Shown here: positions 34,846 through 44,144 of the stretch, piece after piece
Layout: each line of letters begins with the position of its first letter
Numbering within the stretch: the first letter of the stretch is position 1
Assembly (NCBI GenBank): GCA_965221735.1
Contig: OZ244910.1
Location: 992,001-1,056,000, forward strand
Length of the DNA: 64,000 nt
Reading direction: 5' to 3'
Origin: UBA2991 sp965221735
GTDB lineage: Bacteria > Chloroflexota > Dehalococcoidia > Tepidiformales > Tepidiformaceae
Made by a program: the position numbers and the translations under genes
The notes under the pieces: model-generated
Seen by the model: the letters and a program-made list of their open reading frames with translations, nothing else
Database searches by the model: none
Told to the model about the DNA's origin: nothing

Positions 34846-36531
34846 CTACTGTCCGGGCGAGGCCGTCTCCGGAAGCTCCTCGATCTGGTCGAGCACCGCC
34901 TCCTCGGGGTCGCCTTCGCCCCGTCCCTCCCCGCTCGCGCTCACTCCGATCGCCTCCGCGAAACGCCGGTACGACTCCAGCGAGTCGCCGTACTTGCGGT
35001 GCCCCGCCGTGTGCCAGGCGCTTGCCAGCAGGAGCGTGTCCCGCCGCGACGAGGTCGAGTGGCCGTAGTCCTCGGCCAGGCAGAGCCCGATCTCCTGGTT
35101 GTGCGGGTCGTTGCCGTGCTTCACGGCGGCGGTCGTGAGCGTTTGCACCAGTGGCGAACGCCCGAATCCGGCATCGAGGTAGGCCTGCGTCCAGGCCACG
35201 CTTTCCTCTTTGTTCAGCGCCATGAGCGCGTCGTCGAGCCGCGACAGGAGTTGGTCCCCGGAAAGCGAGGCGGAGCCCCGCGGCGGTGCGATGAGCGGTC
35301 GCCCGTGGCCCTTCAGGTTCGCGATCCAGCGCGCCGCCTGGTTCACGAACGAGCCCGCCACGAACAGCAGCTTCGTGCGGTGCGGGTGCTCGAAGGTGTC
35401 GTAGAACCAGCGCACGGTGTTCGTGTACTCGTAGGCGTGCTGCGGCATCGAGAACTCGTCCGGCACGACCGTCTCGAGGAGCACGTTCGCCGCCGCCACC
35501 TGGATCGTGTCGATGATCTGGCGCGGGCCCCGCCCCGCCAGCAGCAGCGCTACCAGGTGCTCGATGTAGTCCGGCTCGGGCATGGTCGTGAGCGCCCGGA
35601 TCAGCCCCTCCGCCTCCGGTTCCGAGAGCGGCGCTTCCTGGGCGAACAGCTCGGCGTCGCGGTTCGCGCCCGGCGTCGGGTCGATCGAGGAGCCGGGAAG
35701 CTCCTCGCGCAGCCGGTACAGCTCGACCTGGCAGGCCATCTCGTACTCGGAGTGCCAGCGCGGTCCCACGGCCACGTCGAGCACGCCCGCGTAGAGGATG
35801 TGGTGGGCGTTCTCCCAGCCGACTGCCTGCCCCAGCTCGATTGTGGCGCGGGCGCGGTAGGCCTTGTGGCCGGTCGTGTAGGAGCGGTTGTAGAGCAACC
35901 GCCCCTGCACGTCGATGAGCCCCGCGAACACGAGCTGCGCGAGCAGCTCCTTGCGCCGCTCCGTCTCCTCGAACAGCCCCAGGAACACGCGGTAGGCGCG
36001 CACGACCTCGCCCCGCTCCACCAGCGTGAGCCACTCGTTCAGCCGCTCCTCGAAGGTGCCCTCGATGTGCAGCGGCTCCTGGTCTTCCCAGTGCCGCTCC
36101 GGCGGAGGCGGCTCGACGCCCGGCACCGGCTTGTAGGTCCGCCGGCCGTAGTGCCCGGGCATCCGCCCGATGAGCTGGTTCCATGGGTCGAGCCCAGTGG
36201 GCACGTACCAGAGCGTTTGCGCGATCGGCAGGTGCTTCAGCTCGGGTGGGAGGTAGCGGGGAAGGGTCAGGCTCGTGCGCGAGCTCAGCATGCAGTGGTC
36301 GTTGTTCACGAAGCGCATGACGCCGCCGTCGACGCGCTGGTGGTACGGCACGTTCGTGTAGGGACCGTGCGTGCGCACGGTCTCGCTCAGGATCTCGACC
36401 GGGTCGCGGCCTGCCGCCAGCAGATCGAGCAGCGTCTGCCGCGTGGCGTGCTGGTCGCGCCCGAGGATGCTCTCGCCCAGCCGGGCGTAAAGCCGGTCGG
36501 CCTCTCTGTCGCGCGTCGCCGTGGCCGTCAT
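34846..36531 (-). CDS. uncharacterised His-rich helical protein
   Basis: 561 residues, no signal peptide or membrane segment, strong GGGAGG before the ATG. Rich in helices with repeated His: DGGVMRFVNNDHCM, SYTTGHKAYRARATIELGQ, ENAHHILYAG, EHPHRTKLLFVAG, AVKHGNDPHNQEIG and SAWHTAGHRKYGD. The paired positions of His and acidic residues in long helices suggest a metal or heme site. I recall a similar helical domain fused behind Rieske domains in other bacteria, but cannot confirm this here. First gene of the unit leading to the flippase, TfoX-like and DUF2461 genes (86-base gap). Function unknown. Confidence 0.8.
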   Translation of the reverse strand: MTATATRDREADRLYARLGESILGRDQHATRQTLLDLLAAGRDPVEILSETVRTHGPYTNVPYHQRVDGGVMRFVNNDHCMLSSRTSLTLPRYLPPELKHLPIAQTLWYVPTGLDPWNQLIGRMPGHYGRRTYKPVPGVEPPPPERHWEDQEPLHIEGTFEERLNEWLTLVERGEVVRAYRVFLGLFEETERRKELLAQLVFAGLIDVQGRLLYNRSYTTGHKAYRARATIELGQAVGWENAHHILYAGVLDVAVGPRWHSEYEMACQVELYRLREELPGSSIDPTPGANRDAELFAQEAPLSEPEAEGLIRALTTMPEPDYIEHLVALLLAGRGPRQIIDTIQVAAANVLLETVVPDEFSMPQHAYEYTNTVRWFYDTFEHPHRTKLLFVAGSFVNQAARWIANLKGHGRPLIAPPRGSASLSGDQLLSRLDDALMALNKEESVAWTQAYLDAGFGRSPLVQTLTTAAVKHGNDPHNQEIGLCLAEDYGHSTSSRRDTLLLASAWHTAGHRKYGDSLESYRRFAEAIGVSASGEGRGEGDPEEAVLDQIEELPETASPGQ

Positions 36532-36699
36532 CGCGAGCCTCCCGTCGTGCTCCCTGCGACTGCCCCGATTATAGGCGCTGCGAGCGGTCGCTTACCGCTC
36601 TCTGCATCGCGGCAAATCTGAGGAAGCGCTTGGGCGCCTGCGCAATACGCACGGCGGGATGGTATGGTGATTGTCCCGCCGCCATAAGGAGACCCGGTA

Positions 36700-37353
36700 G
36701 TGAATCCGAACGACAGCATCCGTGAAGCGATCCTTCAGTACTTCTACGATCGAAACGCACAAGCCACGAGCCAAAAGGGCAAGAGGGGCTCGCACGTGAC
36801 CATTAGCGACGTCAAGAAGGAGCTAAAGCAGAGGCATGGCTTCACGCAGCCCCAAGTGATGTCGAACCTCACATACCTGATCGACAGCGGGTGGGTTGAG
36901 GAAGTAGCTGAAGAGAGGCAGTTTCGAACGAGAGCGGGAACGGCCCAGCCCAGTACGAAGACTTGGTACAAGGTCACTGCGAAGGGGATCGACAAGGTTG
37001 AGGGTGGTTCCTCCGTATTCAGTCGGCCTGAGCCGTTGGCTGGCGTGAATATCACCGCGCTCGACAGCGTCGTTCAAGTTGGCGATGGGAATGTCGTCAA
37101 CAAGAAGAACAGCGACCTACACGAGGCCTTGGAGTTGCTTCGTGCTGACCTACTTGCCTGTGAAGAGCTTCGCGATCAGCAGAAGGTGGAAGTGATCGCG
37201 GACATTGACGCAATGAAGGCGCAGCTAGCCAAGGCGGAGCCTTCGAGGGGCGTCCTCCAAGCGGCGTGGTCTTCCGTCCAAGGGATCGCCACAACCGCAG
37301 GGCTCGTGGCGAGCGTTGCCAGGATCACAACGCTCCTGAGCCAAGGAGCGTGA
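36700..37353 (+). CDS. winged-helix protein with GDGNVVN C-terminal region
   Basis: 217 residues from a GTG start with AAGGAG upstream. Residues 1-100 look like a winged helix (TISDVKKELKQRHGFTQPQVMSNLTYLIDSGWVEE, then a TWYKVTAKGIDKVE wing). The C-terminal part has VVQVGDGNVVNKKNSDLHEAL, a helix pair and a weakly hydrophobic tail (IATTAGLVASVARITTLL). This C-terminal arrangement recurs in proteins of unknown role that are often patchily distributed. Base composition is visibly lower in GC than neighbours, with codons such as CTA and AAA, suggesting transfer. Function unknown; possibly a regulator or defence-linked sensor. Confidence 0.8.
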   Translation: MNPNDSIREAILQYFYDRNAQATSQKGKRGSHVTISDVKKELKQRHGFTQPQVMSNLTYLIDSGWVEEVAEERQFRTRAGTAQPSTKTWYKVTAKGIDKVEGGSSVFSRPEPLAGVNITALDSVVQVGDGNVVNKKNSDLHEALELLRADLLACEELRDQQKVEVIADIDAMKAQLAKAEPSRGVLQAAWSSVQGIATTAGLVASVARITTLLSQGA

Positions 37354-37363
37354 GCCGCGGGCG

Positions 37364-38392
37364 CTAGCCCGCCGCCGAGGCCTCCGGCTCGCCCTCGTAG
37401 CGGCCGTCGCGAGCGAGGCCGTTCAGCCGCGCCCGCTCATGGAACGCCGCCTGCGCGGCGGACTCGTTCTCGACCTTGCCGCCCCAGGCCGCCAGCGCTG
37501 GCGCCTGCAGGCCGCGTCCGTAGGAGAAGCTCAGCGCCCACGGCTTCTCGCCCGCGGCCGTGTTCATCGCGTTCAGGTTCTCCGTCGACTCGACCGCCGA
37601 CTGCCCGCCCGAGAGGAAGTTGATCGTCGGCACCGCCGCCGGCACCGCCCGCCGGAAGACCGTCAGGGTCGCCTCCGCGACCTCCTCGGGCGAAGCCTTG
37701 CGGCCGCTGTCGCTGCCGGGCAGGACCATGTTCGGCTTCAGCACGATGCCCTCCAGCAGGACGCCGTGCCGGTCCAGCGCCGCGAACACCGCGTGCAGCA
37801 CGGCCTCGGTCACCTCCGCGCAGCGCTCGATCGTGTGGCTGCCGTCCATCAGCACTTCCGGCTCGACGATCGGCACCACGTCCGCCTCCTGGCAGGTGCG
37901 CGCGTAGCGGGCCAGCACCTCGGCGTTCGCGGAGACGGCGAGGGCGCTCGGAAGCTCGTCGGTGATGTTGTAGACCTCGCGCCACTTGGCGAAGCGCGCG
38001 CCCTGCTCCTTGTACCCGTCGAGCCGTCCCGCGAGGCCGTCCAGCCCCTCCGTGATCAGGTCGCCAGGAGCCCCCGGCAGGGGAGCGGTTCCCTTGTCGA
38101 CCTTGATTCCGGGCACGATGCCGGCAGCCGCGGCTACCTGCGGCAGGGGGGTGCCTTCGCGGTCGGTCTGCCCCAGCGTCTCCTCGAACAGGATCACGCC
38201 GCAGATGTACTCGCCCGCGCCGGGCGTGGTCAGCAGCAGGGAGCGGTAGGCGCGCCGGTTCTCCTCGGTCGATTCCACGCCGATCGAGTCGAAGCGGCGC
38301 TTGATCGTGCGAGTGCTCTCATCGGCGGCGAGGATGCCCCTGCTTGGTGCGACCAGGTCGGCGACGGTCTGCCGGAGTACGCCTTCGTCCAT
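37364..38392 (-). CDS. class I fructose-bisphosphate aldolase
   Basis: 342 residues, glycolysis/gluconeogenesis: cleaves fructose 1,6-bisphosphate to DHAP and glyceraldehyde 3-phosphate through a lysine Schiff base. Eukaryote-like class I features: SRGILAADESTRTIKRRFDSIGV at the N-terminus, VEPEVLMDG, the Schiff-base VLKPNMVLPG and FLSGGQS. Usual length. AGGGGG before the ATG at 38392. Stands alone on minus, converging with the winged-helix gene 10 bases away. Confidence 0.95.
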   Translation of the reverse strand: MDEGVLRQTVADLVAPSRGILAADESTRTIKRRFDSIGVESTEENRRAYRSLLLTTPGAGEYICGVILFEETLGQTDREGTPLPQVAAAAGIVPGIKVDKGTAPLPGAPGDLITEGLDGLAGRLDGYKEQGARFAKWREVYNITDELPSALAVSANAEVLARYARTCQEADVVPIVEPEVLMDGSHTIERCAEVTEAVLHAVFAALDRHGVLLEGIVLKPNMVLPGSDSGRKASPEEVAEATLTVFRRAVPAAVPTINFLSGGQSAVESTENLNAMNTAAGEKPWALSFSYGRGLQAPALAAWGGKVENESAAQAAFHERARLNGLARDGRYEGEPEASAAG

Positions 38393-38473
38393 GTCTTCCC
38401 CCTGCCCTGGGTGGCTTCGATGGGCGCAATCTTACGCCCGTTGTTCGGAGCCGCTATCCGATCTTCCAGCTGC

Positions 38474-39112
38474 TCATGACGTAACGGCGAGGCTGTTGAT
38501 CCAGCCTGTGGCGCCTGCCTGCGTGTTCCCTTCGTCCGACGCGTGGAACCAGCGGATGGAGAAGCCCGCATCGGTCAAGAGATCATGCCACTCCCCTTCC
38601 TCGAAGAACGCGTACCAGAGGTCCGTCCCGACCGCGTCGCCGCGCATCCACCCCTCACCGCTGCCCCGCTGAACGGAGGCGTAAAAGGCGCCGCTATCGC
38701 ACAGGACTCGCCGTATCTCCGCCAGCGCGCGGGGCGCTTCCTCCCGCGCCAGGTGCGGGAGCGAGGCCGAGGCCCACACCCCATCGAAGGCCCCGCCCCG
38801 GAACGGCAGCGCGATCGCCGTGCCCTTTGCCACGCTGGCGGAGGGAAGCCGCTCCCGCACCATTTGCAGTTGCGCGTGCGACAGGTCCAGCCCAAAGGGG
38901 TCGAGTTGCAGCCCTCGGAGATCAGACATCTCCAGCCCCGAGGCGCACCCCACGTCGAGGACGCGCGCCCCGGGCTCCAGGAGATCGCGGAACCGCCGCT
39001 GCGGCTCGTCGAACCAATCCCGCGACAACCCCTCGCCCGCGCGCGCGAAGGCCGAAGCCCAGCGGTCGTACCCCTCGGCGATGCGTGCGTGCCGTTCCCG
39101 CGCGGAGGACAT
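38474..39112 (-). CDS. class I SAM-dependent methyltransferase
   Basis: 212 residues. Motif I VLDVGCASGLEM, post-I acidic LDLSHAQLQMVRERLP and motif ALPFRGGAFDGVWASASL (Methyltransf_11-like). Begins with IAEGYDRWASAFA, typical of small-molecule methyltransferases of the UbiE/phospholipid type. Acceptor unknown. No Shine-Dalgarno; a TAGCCT box lies 7 nt before the ATG, so a leaderless mRNA is likely. Confidence 0.9.
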   Translation of the reverse strand: MSSARERHARIAEGYDRWASAFARAGEGLSRDWFDEPQRRFRDLLEPGARVLDVGCASGLEMSDLRGLQLDPFGLDLSHAQLQMVRERLPSASVAKGTAIALPFRGGAFDGVWASASLPHLAREEAPRALAEIRRVLCDSGAFYASVQRGSGEGWMRGDAVGTDLWYAFFEEGEWHDLLTDAGFSIRWFHASDEGNTQAGATGWINSLAVTS

Positions 39113-39119
39113 GCTGACG

Positions 39120-39125
39120 AGGCTA
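39120..39125 (-). promoter_or_regulatory. -10-like box TAGCCT, leaderless methyltransferase
   Basis: TAGCCT on minus, 7 nt upstream of the ATG at 39112, with no Shine-Dalgarno between. Confidence 0.35.
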
Positions 39126-39160
39126 GCAGAGGAGGCGGGGTCGGCTGGACGGAGGCCGGC

Positions 39161-39334
39161 TCAGGCGGCGGTCGGGCGGCGGCCGCGCAGCCAGTTCAGG
39201 AACGCCTGCACGCGCGGATTCGGGCCTTTGTCGGCGCTCCCCGAATCCTCAAGCTCGGCGAACCCGCGGCCGCACGCCTGGCAGTAGCCGTACACGTTCA
39301 GGTTCTCGTGTCCGCAGGCGGGGCACTTCTTCAT
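39161..39334 (-). CDS. 57-residue zinc-ribbon protein
   Basis: Short ORF of 57 codons: MKKCPACGHENLNVYGYC then QACGRGF, giving Cys4, Cys7, Cys18 and Cys21, a complete four-cysteine zinc ribbon. The tail is basic and ends LNWLRGRRPTAA. Preceded by TAGACT 6 nt upstream of the ATG and no Shine-Dalgarno. Stands between the methyltransferase and clpP. Probably a nucleic-acid or protein-binding small protein; function unknown. Confidence 0.75.
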   Translation of the reverse strand: MKKCPACGHENLNVYGYCQACGRGFAELEDSGSADKGPNPRVQAFLNWLRGRRPTAA

Positions 39335-39340
39335 GGCGCC

Positions 39341-39346
39341 AGTCTA
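39341..39346 (-). promoter_or_regulatory. -10-like box TAGACT, leaderless zinc-ribbon gene
   Basis: TAGACT on minus, exactly 6 nt before the ATG at 39334. Confidence 0.4.
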
Positions 39347-39436
39347 GCCTGCCCGTCCGGCTCGGGCACGGCCGCCCGGATTGTTCGCACGGATCGCGCC
39401 TAGCAAACTGGAGGGACTACCGCCGGGAGTGCCCAC

Positions 39437-40078
39437 GTGAGCCTTGACCCCATCCGCGACATCATGCCCCTCGTCATCGAGTCCGATGGACGCCGCGAGC
39501 GCGCCTACGACATCTACTCGCTTCTCCTCAAGGAGCGCATCGTCTTCCTCGGCACGCCGATCGACGCGATGGTCGCGAACATCATCATCGCCCAGCTCCT
39601 CTACCTCGACCGCGAGGACGACGAGAAGGACGTGACCCTCTACGTGAACAGCCCCGGCGGCAGCGTCACCGCGGGCCTCGCCATCTACGACACGATGCAG
39701 CTCATCCGCCCCGATGTCGCCACCGTCTGCATCGGCCTGGCGGCCAGCATGGGCACGGTGCTCCTGACCGGCGGCGCCAAGGGCAAGCGCACCGCCCTCC
39801 CCAACGCCACCATCCACCTCCACCAGGTGATGGGAGGCGCCGAGGGCCAGGCCTCCGACATCGAGATTCAGGCCAGGGAGACGCTGCGCCTGCAGGCCAT
39901 CCTCCGCAACATCATCCATGAGCAGACCGGCCAGCCCATGGAGCGCATCGAGCGCGACACCGACCGCGACTTCTGGCTCGACGCGCAGGCGGCCAGGGAA
40001 TACGGCCTCATCGACGAGGTGCTCGAGGGTCCGGTGGCCGGCGCCAACGGCGCGGTCTCCGATAAGGCCGGCAGCTAG
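39437..40078 (+). CDS. clpP: ATP-dependent Clp protease proteolytic subunit
   Basis: Serine peptidase core of the Clp protease, 213 residues, assembles as a tetradecamer with ClpX/ClpC-type ATPases. Catalytic Ser in GLAASMG, His in ATIHLHQ and Asp in DTDRDFW are all present; the conserved NSPGGSVTAGLAIYD is intact. GTG start with GGGAG 7 nt upstream. Its stop TAG overlaps the stop of serS on the other strand in the tetranucleotide CTAG. No clpX or tig next to it. Confidence 0.97.
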   Translation: MSLDPIRDIMPLVIESDGRRERAYDIYSLLLKERIVFLGTPIDAMVANIIIAQLLYLDREDDEKDVTLYVNSPGGSVTAGLAIYDTMQLIRPDVATVCIGLAASMGTVLLTGGAKGKRTALPNATIHLHQVMGGAEGQASDIEIQARETLRLQAILRNIIHEQTGQPMERIERDTDRDFWLDAQAAREYGLIDEVLEGPVAGANGAVSDKAGS

Positions 40079-41355
40079 GCCGAAGCCTCCGGCTCGATTC
40101 GCGTGATCCCGCCCATGTAGGGCTGGAGCACGTCCGGCACGGCCACCGAGCCGTCTTCCTGCTGGTAGTTCTCGATCACCCCGATGAGCGCCCGTCCCGG
40201 CGCGAGTCCGGAGCCGTTCAGCATGTGCGGGAAGCGGGGCCGCGACCCGGCCTCGGGTCGGTAACGCACATTCGCCCGGCGCGCCTGGAAATCGAACGTG
40301 TTCGAGACCGAGCTGACCTCCATCCACTCCTCCTGCCCCGGCGCCCACATCTCGACGTCGAAGCCCTTCGACGCCTTGAAGTCGAGGTCGCCGCTGCAGA
40401 GCTCGAGGACGCGGTAGGGAATGCCGAGTTGCTCGGGGATGGAGCGCGCGCGTGAGACGAGCAGGTCGAGCTCGGCGCCACTCTGCTCCGGTTCGCAGAA
40501 CGAGAACATCTCCACCTTCTCGAACTGGTGCACACGCTTCAGCCCCCGCGTCTCCCGTCCGGCGCTCATCTTTTCGCGCCGGAAGCAGGGCGTGTGCGAG
40601 ACATAACGCAGTGGTAGCACATCGGGGTCCAGGATCTCGTCCCGGTAGAGGTTCGCGAAGGGCGCCTCGGCGGTAGGAATGAAGAGGTAGTCCTCTTCGG
40701 TGTCCTGGTACAGGTTCTCGCGGAACTTGGGCAGGTGGCCCGAGGCGAGGAACGACTCCTCCGTGAGCATGTAGGGCAGGTAGTGCTCCTCGAAGCCGGC
40801 GTCCACGTGCCAGTCGATCATCCACTGGGTCAGCGCGCGGTGGAGGCGCGCAGTCGCCCCCCGCAGGACGAAGAAGCGCGTGCCCGACATCTTCACGCCC
40901 CGGGCGAAGTCGATTCCGCCGAGCGCTTCCCCCACCTCCCAGTGCGGGCGCGGCTCGAAGTCGAACTCCCGGAACATCCCCACCGTGTCGACCACCACGT
41001 TCTCGCTCTCGTCGGCCCCCTTCGGAGCCGTTGGGTCGAGGATGTTGGGCACCTCGTAGAGCGCGTCCTGCAGCGACGCTTCCGTTTCCCGCAGTTGCGT
41101 TTCGAGCCCGTCGAGCCGGTCTCCTAGCGCCCGCGCCGCCGCGATGCGCTCGGCGCGCTCGTCGGCGTCTCGCGTAGCCCCGATCGCCTTGCTCGCGGTG
41201 TTTCGCTCCGCGCGCAGCCCCTCGACCTCGCCGATAAGGGCGCGCCGCTGCTCGTCGAGGGTGAGGATCGCGTCGATGGGGGCGTCTGCGCCCCGTGCCG
41301 CGATGTCGCTCCTGACCTGTTCGAGGTTCTCGCGGATGAACTGGGCGCTCAGCAT
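40075..41355 (-). CDS. serS: serine--tRNA ligase
   Basis: Class II aminoacyl-tRNA synthetase, 426 residues. N-terminal coiled-coil arm (residues about 30-105), then motif 2 CFRREKMSAGRETRGLKRVHQF and motif 3 GSGLAPGRALIGVIENYQ. Charges tRNA-Ser in translation. Overlaps the end of the NUDIX gene by 7 bases, so lysS, NUDIX and serS form one operon. Converges with clpP with overlapping stops. Confidence 0.97.
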   Translation of the reverse strand: MLSAQFIRENLEQVRSDIAARGADAPIDAILTLDEQRRALIGEVEGLRAERNTASKAIGATRDADERAERIAAARALGDRLDGLETQLRETEASLQDALYEVPNILDPTAPKGADESENVVVDTVGMFREFDFEPRPHWEVGEALGGIDFARGVKMSGTRFFVLRGATARLHRALTQWMIDWHVDAGFEEHYLPYMLTEESFLASGHLPKFRENLYQDTEEDYLFIPTAEAPFANLYRDEILDPDVLPLRYVSHTPCFRREKMSAGRETRGLKRVHQFEKVEMFSFCEPEQSGAELDLLVSRARSIPEQLGIPYRVLELCSGDLDFKASKGFDVEMWAPGQEEWMEVSSVSNTFDFQARRANVRYRPEAGSRPRFPHMLNGSGLAPGRALIGVIENYQQEDGSVAVPDVLQPYMGGITRIEPEASA

Positions 41356-41854
41356 CGCGTTCCCGCCTCCGCCGCCGCGTCCAGCGCCCGTACCCCGAGC
41401 AGTCGCACGTCTTCCGCCACGGCCACGAGCCTACCATCGGGCGCGGGGAGCGAAAACGCGTCCGTCAGGGTCTCCCGATCGACCCACCGGCACGGGCCGT
41501 GCGGGATGGCCGCCTCGTGGTCGACCGCCTCGGTGGCGCGCGTGAAGTAGACGTGGTCGATGTGCTGGTGGAAGGGCTGATCGTCCCGCACGATGTCCTC
41601 GATCAGGATCACCGCCGGGGGCGGCAGCACCTCGGGCTCGCTGACGGCCAGCAGGTCGGCCGGCGGGATGACCTCCACCTCCAGCCCCGACTCCTCGCGC
41701 GCTTCGCGCAGCGCCGCCTGCACGGGGTCCTCGTTCGCCTCGCTGTGTCCCCCGGGCGGGAGCCACATGCCAAGCCCCGCGTGCCAGAGCAAGAGCGTCT
41801 TGTCCCCCGCAACCACGTACGCGGTGCTGGTGTGGTGGCGCTCGACCGGTTCCG

Positions 41855-41858
<4 letters not shown>
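41349..41858 (-). CDS. NUDIX hydrolase
   Basis: 169 residues. Nudix box intact: GGHSEANEDPVQAALREAREESGLEV, that is G-x5-E-x7-REUxEExGU. Hydrolyses a nucleoside diphosphate linked to another moiety; specificity not readable. ATG overlaps the lysS stop (ATGA) and its own end overlaps serS by 7 bases. Its place between two tRNA synthetase genes may hint at clean-up of adenylylated or damaged nucleotides, but this is inference. Confidence 0.93.
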
Positions 41859-43393
<1,535 letters not shown>

Positions 43394-43426
43394 GCTCGTC
43401 CCCAGTCCTCTTCTTACAGCAAAGAA

Positions 43427-43444
43427 GGCCACCGGTTGGCGACC
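43427..43444 (-). terminator. terminator-like hairpin after greA
   Basis: On minus GGTCGCC-AACC-GGTGGCC (7 bp with two G-U pairs) followed directly by TTCTTT. It would end or attenuate greA transcripts before lysS. Confidence 0.45.
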
Positions 43445-43474
43445 CTCTCCGGATGTACCCGTGACGCCGCTCCG

Positions 43475-43942
43475 TTAGTCGATTTCGAGCACCTTCAGCT
43501 TGATGACGCCACTCGGCACCGCGATCTCGACTTCGTCGCCCTTGGCCCGCCCGAGCAGGGCCGCGCCAATGGGCGATTCGTTCGAGATGCGGCCTTCGGC
43601 GGCGTTCGCTTCCGGCGGACCGACGATCTGGTAGTGCAGGGTCTTGCGGCCCTGGCGCACCTTCACGCCGCTCCCCACGACCACGCGCGAGGCGTGATGC
43701 GCGCCTTCCTCGTCGATGATGACCGCCCGCCGCAGGAGATCCTCCAGGTTGAGGATCTTCCCTTCGAGCAGGCTCTGTTCCTGTTTCGCGTTGTCGTACT
43801 CGGCGTCGTTCTGGCTCGTGCCCAGCTCGCGGGCCTTGTGGATGTGGTCCGCGACGGTCTTGCGATCGGCTTTCAGGCCCTCAAGCTCCTCGTGAAGCCT
43901 GGCCACGCCTTCCTCGGTCATCGGCACTGGATCTTGTGACAT
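43475..43942 (-). CDS. greA: transcription elongation factor GreA
   Basis: 155 residues: N-terminal coiled coil with the acidic tip (ARELGTSQNDAEYDNAKQEQ, carrying the Asp-Glu pair that reaches the polymerase active site) and C-terminal FKBP-like domain (GRISNESPIGAALLGRAKGDEVEI). Rescues backtracked RNA polymerase by stimulating transcript cleavage. AAAGG upstream of the ATG. The leader holds a strong hairpin (43962-43991) just after the putative start site. Confidence 0.97.
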   Translation of the reverse strand: MSQDPVPMTEEGVARLHEELEGLKADRKTVADHIHKARELGTSQNDAEYDNAKQEQSLLEGKILNLEDLLRRAVIIDEEGAHHASRVVVGSGVKVRQGRKTLHYQIVGPPEANAAEGRISNESPIGAALLGRAKGDEVEIAVPSGVIKLKVLEID

Positions 43943-43961
43943 GATTCGTTGCCTTTACGAA

Positions 43962-43991
43962 CGCGAGCCGCCTCCAGGGAGGCCGCTCGCG
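43962..43991 (-). promoter_or_regulatory. hairpin in greA leader
   Basis: 30-base inverted repeat: arms CGCGAGC and GCCTCC with one internal C.C mismatch, nearly no loop. It begins about where the transcript from the TATACT box would start, so the greA mRNA may open with this hairpin. No T-run follows, so mRNA protection or translational control is likelier than termination. Confidence 0.4.
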
Positions 43992-43999
43992 GAAAAACA

Positions 44000-44005
44000 A
44001 GTATA
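44000..44005 (-). promoter_or_regulatory. -10 box TATACT for greA
   Basis: TATACT on the minus strand, about 58 bases before the greA ATG. No convincing -35 at 17 bases. Confidence 0.4.
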
Positions 44006-44053
44006 CCGCACCGGCGCCTGCCCCTTCCCCGCTCTGGATGTTGGGCGCTGGTA

Positions 44054-44066
44054 GGCGATAATCGCC
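44054..44066. promoter_or_regulatory. palindrome GGCGATAATCGCC in divergent promoter region
   Basis: Perfect 13-base palindrome with GATAAT inside it, between greA and the divergent gene at 44145. The hexamer could be a plus-strand -10 covered by an operator. No regulator known. Confidence 0.3.
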
Positions 44067-44144
44067 CCTGATGCTTCCCGTGCTTGCCTTCGCGCTCGAT
44101 CGTTCGGTTTGCGCTCGCCCGGCGTGTCGCGCGGGTGGGACGCC

